Shown piece after piece: positions 14,208 to 15,442 of a stretch of DNA of 15,442 nucleotides; within the stretch, counting starts at the first letter, position 1; each line of letters begins with the position of its first letter. The position numbers were made by a program, and so were the translations under genes. Under the pieces are notes generated by a model, which did not search any database, was not told the DNA's origin, and saw nothing but the letters and a program-made list of their open reading frames with translations. The DNA comes from CAYLJO01 sp964383905 (lineage in GTDB: Bacteria; Acidobacteriota; Blastocatellia; Pyrinomonadales; Pyrinomonadaceae). The stretch covers positions 1 to 15,442 of the forward strand of contig CAYLJO010000154.1 in assembly GCA_964383905.1 (NCBI GenBank), in the 5' to 3' direction.

Positions 14208-14931
14208 GAAGAGCTTACAAAACAAGTTAAAGCCTGTTAACAAAACTTCCTTAAGTGAAGAGGTCGCCTCACAAATCATCAAATTGATTTCTACAGGTGA
14301 TCTGAAGCCAGGACACAAGTTACCTCCTGAGAGGGAGCTTTGTAAGATGCTAGGAGTAGGACGATCATCTGTGCGTGAAGCCCTTCGTGGCCTTTCGTTA
14401 CTAGGCCTCCTGGATGCTCGTTTAGGTGAAGGCACTTTTATCGCTGAAGATGGCGAAAAGTTCATTGGGAAGATGTTTGAATGGCGTATTCTCACTGAAC
14501 GAAGGGATATTGAAAACCTGTTGGAGGTCCGCCTGGCGCTGGAATCTGAGACTGCCTACTATGCTGCTAGTCGTGGAACGGATGATCACTTTCAACAACT
14601 TGAAGAAATCATCAACAAGATGCAAAGCGCTATTGAGAACCCAAAAGGCTTTGCACCTCTTGACCTAGAATTTCATCTCATCATTGCACGGGCATCAGAT
14701 AATGAAATAATGCATGAACTATTGATGATGATCCGTGGACAGCTTGAGCGATCATTATTCAAGGTTTTATCCATCCCCGGTGGGGGAAATCTTGCGTTAC
14801 AACAGCACAAAAAGATTTACGAAGCGATTCGGAAGCGAGATCCCGAAGGTGCTAAATCGTACATGCGCGAGCATATTAAATCTGCCCTTGAGCGCTATAA
14901 AAAAACAGTAACAAAAGCCGTGAACGGCTAA
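14206..14931 (+). CDS. GntR-family transcriptional regulator, FadR/FCD subfamily
   Basis: DNA-binding regulator of 241 aa. The N-terminal winged helix-turn-helix (about 14-80) has SEEVASQIIKLISTGDLKPG, LPPERELCKMLGVGRSSVREAL and the wing LLDARLGEGTFIA. The C-terminal all-helical FCD ligand domain (about 98-230) keeps candidate metal/ligand residues Asp153, His157, His201 and His223. Members of this subfamily usually bind carboxylates, sugar acids or acyl-CoA as effectors and act mostly as repressors. It is divergent from the catabolic cluster with a 178-base shared control region that carries a FadR-type palindrome, so it is the obvious regulator of that cluster; a sugar acid or lactate/pyruvate-type inducer is plausible. 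The region is markedly more AT-rich than ppdK-lut. The start has no strong Shine-Dalgarno; see the promoter entry. Confidence 0.92.
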   Translation: MKSLQNKLKPVNKTSLSEEVASQIIKLISTGDLKPGHKLPPERELCKMLGVGRSSVREALRGLSLLGLLDARLGEGTFIAEDGEKFIGKMFEWRILTERRDIENLLEVRLALESETAYYAASRGTDDHFQQLEEIINKMQSAIENPKGFAPLDLEFHLIIARASDNEIMHELLMMIRGQLERSLFKVLSIPGGGNLALQQHKKIYEAIRKRDPEGAKSYMREHIKSALERYKKTVTKAVNG

Positions 14932-14968
14932 CCACGACGAAAGTTCGGAGTTGTTTATCCCTCCATTG

Positions 14969-14998
14969 CTTGTACAACGTGCTTTGTTGTACGACAAG
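14969..14998. repeat. Inverted repeat downstream of the GntR gene
   Basis: GTACAAC (14972-14978) and GTTGTAC (14986-14992) are perfect 7-bp arms around a 7-base loop. The left arm sits in the palindrome TTGTACAA and the right arm in TTGT-ACG-ACAA, so two overlapping palindromic boxes are spaced about 16 bases apart. No T-tract follows, so it resembles a paired operator more than a terminator. It is about 190 bases upstream of the next gene. Confidence 0.5.
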
Positions 14999-15128
14999 GA
15001 TTTGTAGCTCCATCTTAAGGCGTTGCGCTATTTCCCCCTACGTTCTCTTCCTATTAGCGGAACCTGCACCAGTAGGTCGAGAGTGCTGCCAAACCATCTC
15101 TATATCAAGCCAACAATGCAGGACTGGG

Positions 15129-15145
15129 TGTAGAAACATTCTACA
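15129..15145. promoter_or_regulatory. Palindrome upstream of the Tat-signal MBL gene
   Basis: TGTAGAA and TTCTACA flank ACA to give a perfect 17-bp dyad, ending 35 bases before the ATG at 15181. Position and symmetry suit an operator or a leader hairpin. No family match is assigned. Confidence 0.4.
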
Positions 15146-15180
15146 TTTGCTTACGGATTCATGTGAAGGAGAAGAAAACC

Positions 15181-15442
15181 ATGTATCGCATTACTCGGCG
15201 GGAACTGCTCATGAGAAGCGCCGCATTACTAAGCATGGCGACAACAAACTCAGCGGGATTGATTACTCCGGCCCGTACTTTAGCCGAAGTTGGGAAGGTT
15301 GACCCAGTCGCCGCAGATGTCTACTTCCATGAAGGAAATCTTTCGGGGCATGGCCATTGCAATAACGGCTGGGTGATTTTTACAGACTATGTGTTAGTGA
15401 TAGATGCTAACTTCCCTTCTGGTGCGCAAGAGATTCTGCCGA
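15181..15442 (+). CDS. Exported metallo-beta-lactamase-fold protein, N-terminal part (runs off window)
   Basis: The frame is open from ATG 15181 to the window end (87 codons). AAGGAGA lies 8 bases upstream of the start. The N-terminus, MYRITRRELLMRSAALLSM, has a twin-arginine motif followed by a moderately hydrophobic stretch and an Ala-rich end (about 1-36), so a Tat export signal is likely. After it, DVYFHEGNLSGHGHCNNGWV and YVLVIDANFPSG match the first beta-strands and the DxG-like turn of periplasmic MBL-fold hydrolases. The HxHxDH motif would lie just beyond the window, so activity cannot be judged. It is on the same strand as the GntR gene, after a 249-base spacer, and may be a separate transcript. 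Confidence 0.8.
   Translation, partial: MYRITRRELLMRSAALLSMATTNSAGLITPARTLAEVGKVDPVAADVYFHEGNLSGHGHCNNGWVIFTDYVLVIDANFPSGAQEILP

Noticed and set aside
14970..15302. 110-codon open frame on the plus strand overlapping the exported MBL gene
   Set aside because: It starts inside an inverted repeat without a ribosome binding site and ends within the MBL reading frame, which has a strong Shine-Dalgarno and a Tat signal.
1..15442. CRISPR array, insertion sequence, rRNA or phage genes
   Set aside because: No regularly spaced repeats, transposase motifs, terminal repeats, rRNA-like stretches or phage proteins were seen.

Overview
The window is bacterial chromosomal DNA. Nearly all genes lie on the minus strand, in operon-like spacing with good Shine-Dalgarno sequences. 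The enzymes are typical of a free-living heterotroph: pyruvate phosphate dikinase, class II fructose-1,6-bisphosphatase, a LutABC lactate oxidation system, a RhaT-like sugar transporter and several dehydrogenases. I cannot fix the phylum from sequence alone; a soil or sediment lineage such as Acidobacteriota would fit but is a guess. The left two thirds read GC-rich and the right third is clearly AT-richer, so the right end may have a different history.

Layout from left to right. Positions 1-55 hold the first 18 codons of a minus-strand gene that leaves the window. Positions 363-3206 are ppdK and 3258-4304 are glpX (both minus), two gluconeogenic enzymes in one transcription unit. glpX has a strong 14-bp stem-loop just upstream of its ribosome binding site. 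A 327-bp spacer full of small hairpins follows. Then comes a long minus-strand cluster, listed here in order of position: FAH-family hydrolase (4632-5573), lutC, lutB, lutA (5634-8579), SDR dehydrogenase (8641-9459), RhaT-family transporter (9503-10549), a metallo-beta-lactamase-fold protein that has lost most metal ligands (10685-11452), zinc-dependent alcohol/polyol dehydrogenase (11770-12816) and D-2-hydroxyacid dehydrogenase (13065-14027). A FadR-type GntR regulator (14206-14931) is divergent on the plus strand. The start of a second metallo-beta-lactamase-fold protein, with a twin-arginine signal, runs off the right edge (15181-15442).

How the genes may work together (inference). A sugar or sugar acid enters through the RhaT-like carrier and is oxidised by the dehydrogenases. 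The FAH-family enzyme cleaves a 2,4-diketo-3-deoxy acid, as in the known non-phosphorylating L-rhamnose and L-fucose routes, which end in pyruvate plus L-lactate. LutABC would oxidise the lactate to pyruvate. PPDK and GlpX would carry pyruvate back to hexose phosphate. The dehydratase and a conventional lactonase for such a route are absent here, so the pathway is incomplete in this window. The divergent promoter at 14047-14076 has a palindrome of FadR type (GGTC-N-GACC) exactly between its -35 and -10 boxes, a direct hint that the GntR protein controls the cluster.

The most unusual items are the apparently metal-free MBL-fold protein inside the catabolic cluster, the regulated promoter architecture, the leader hairpin of glpX and several palindromes around the right-hand genes.
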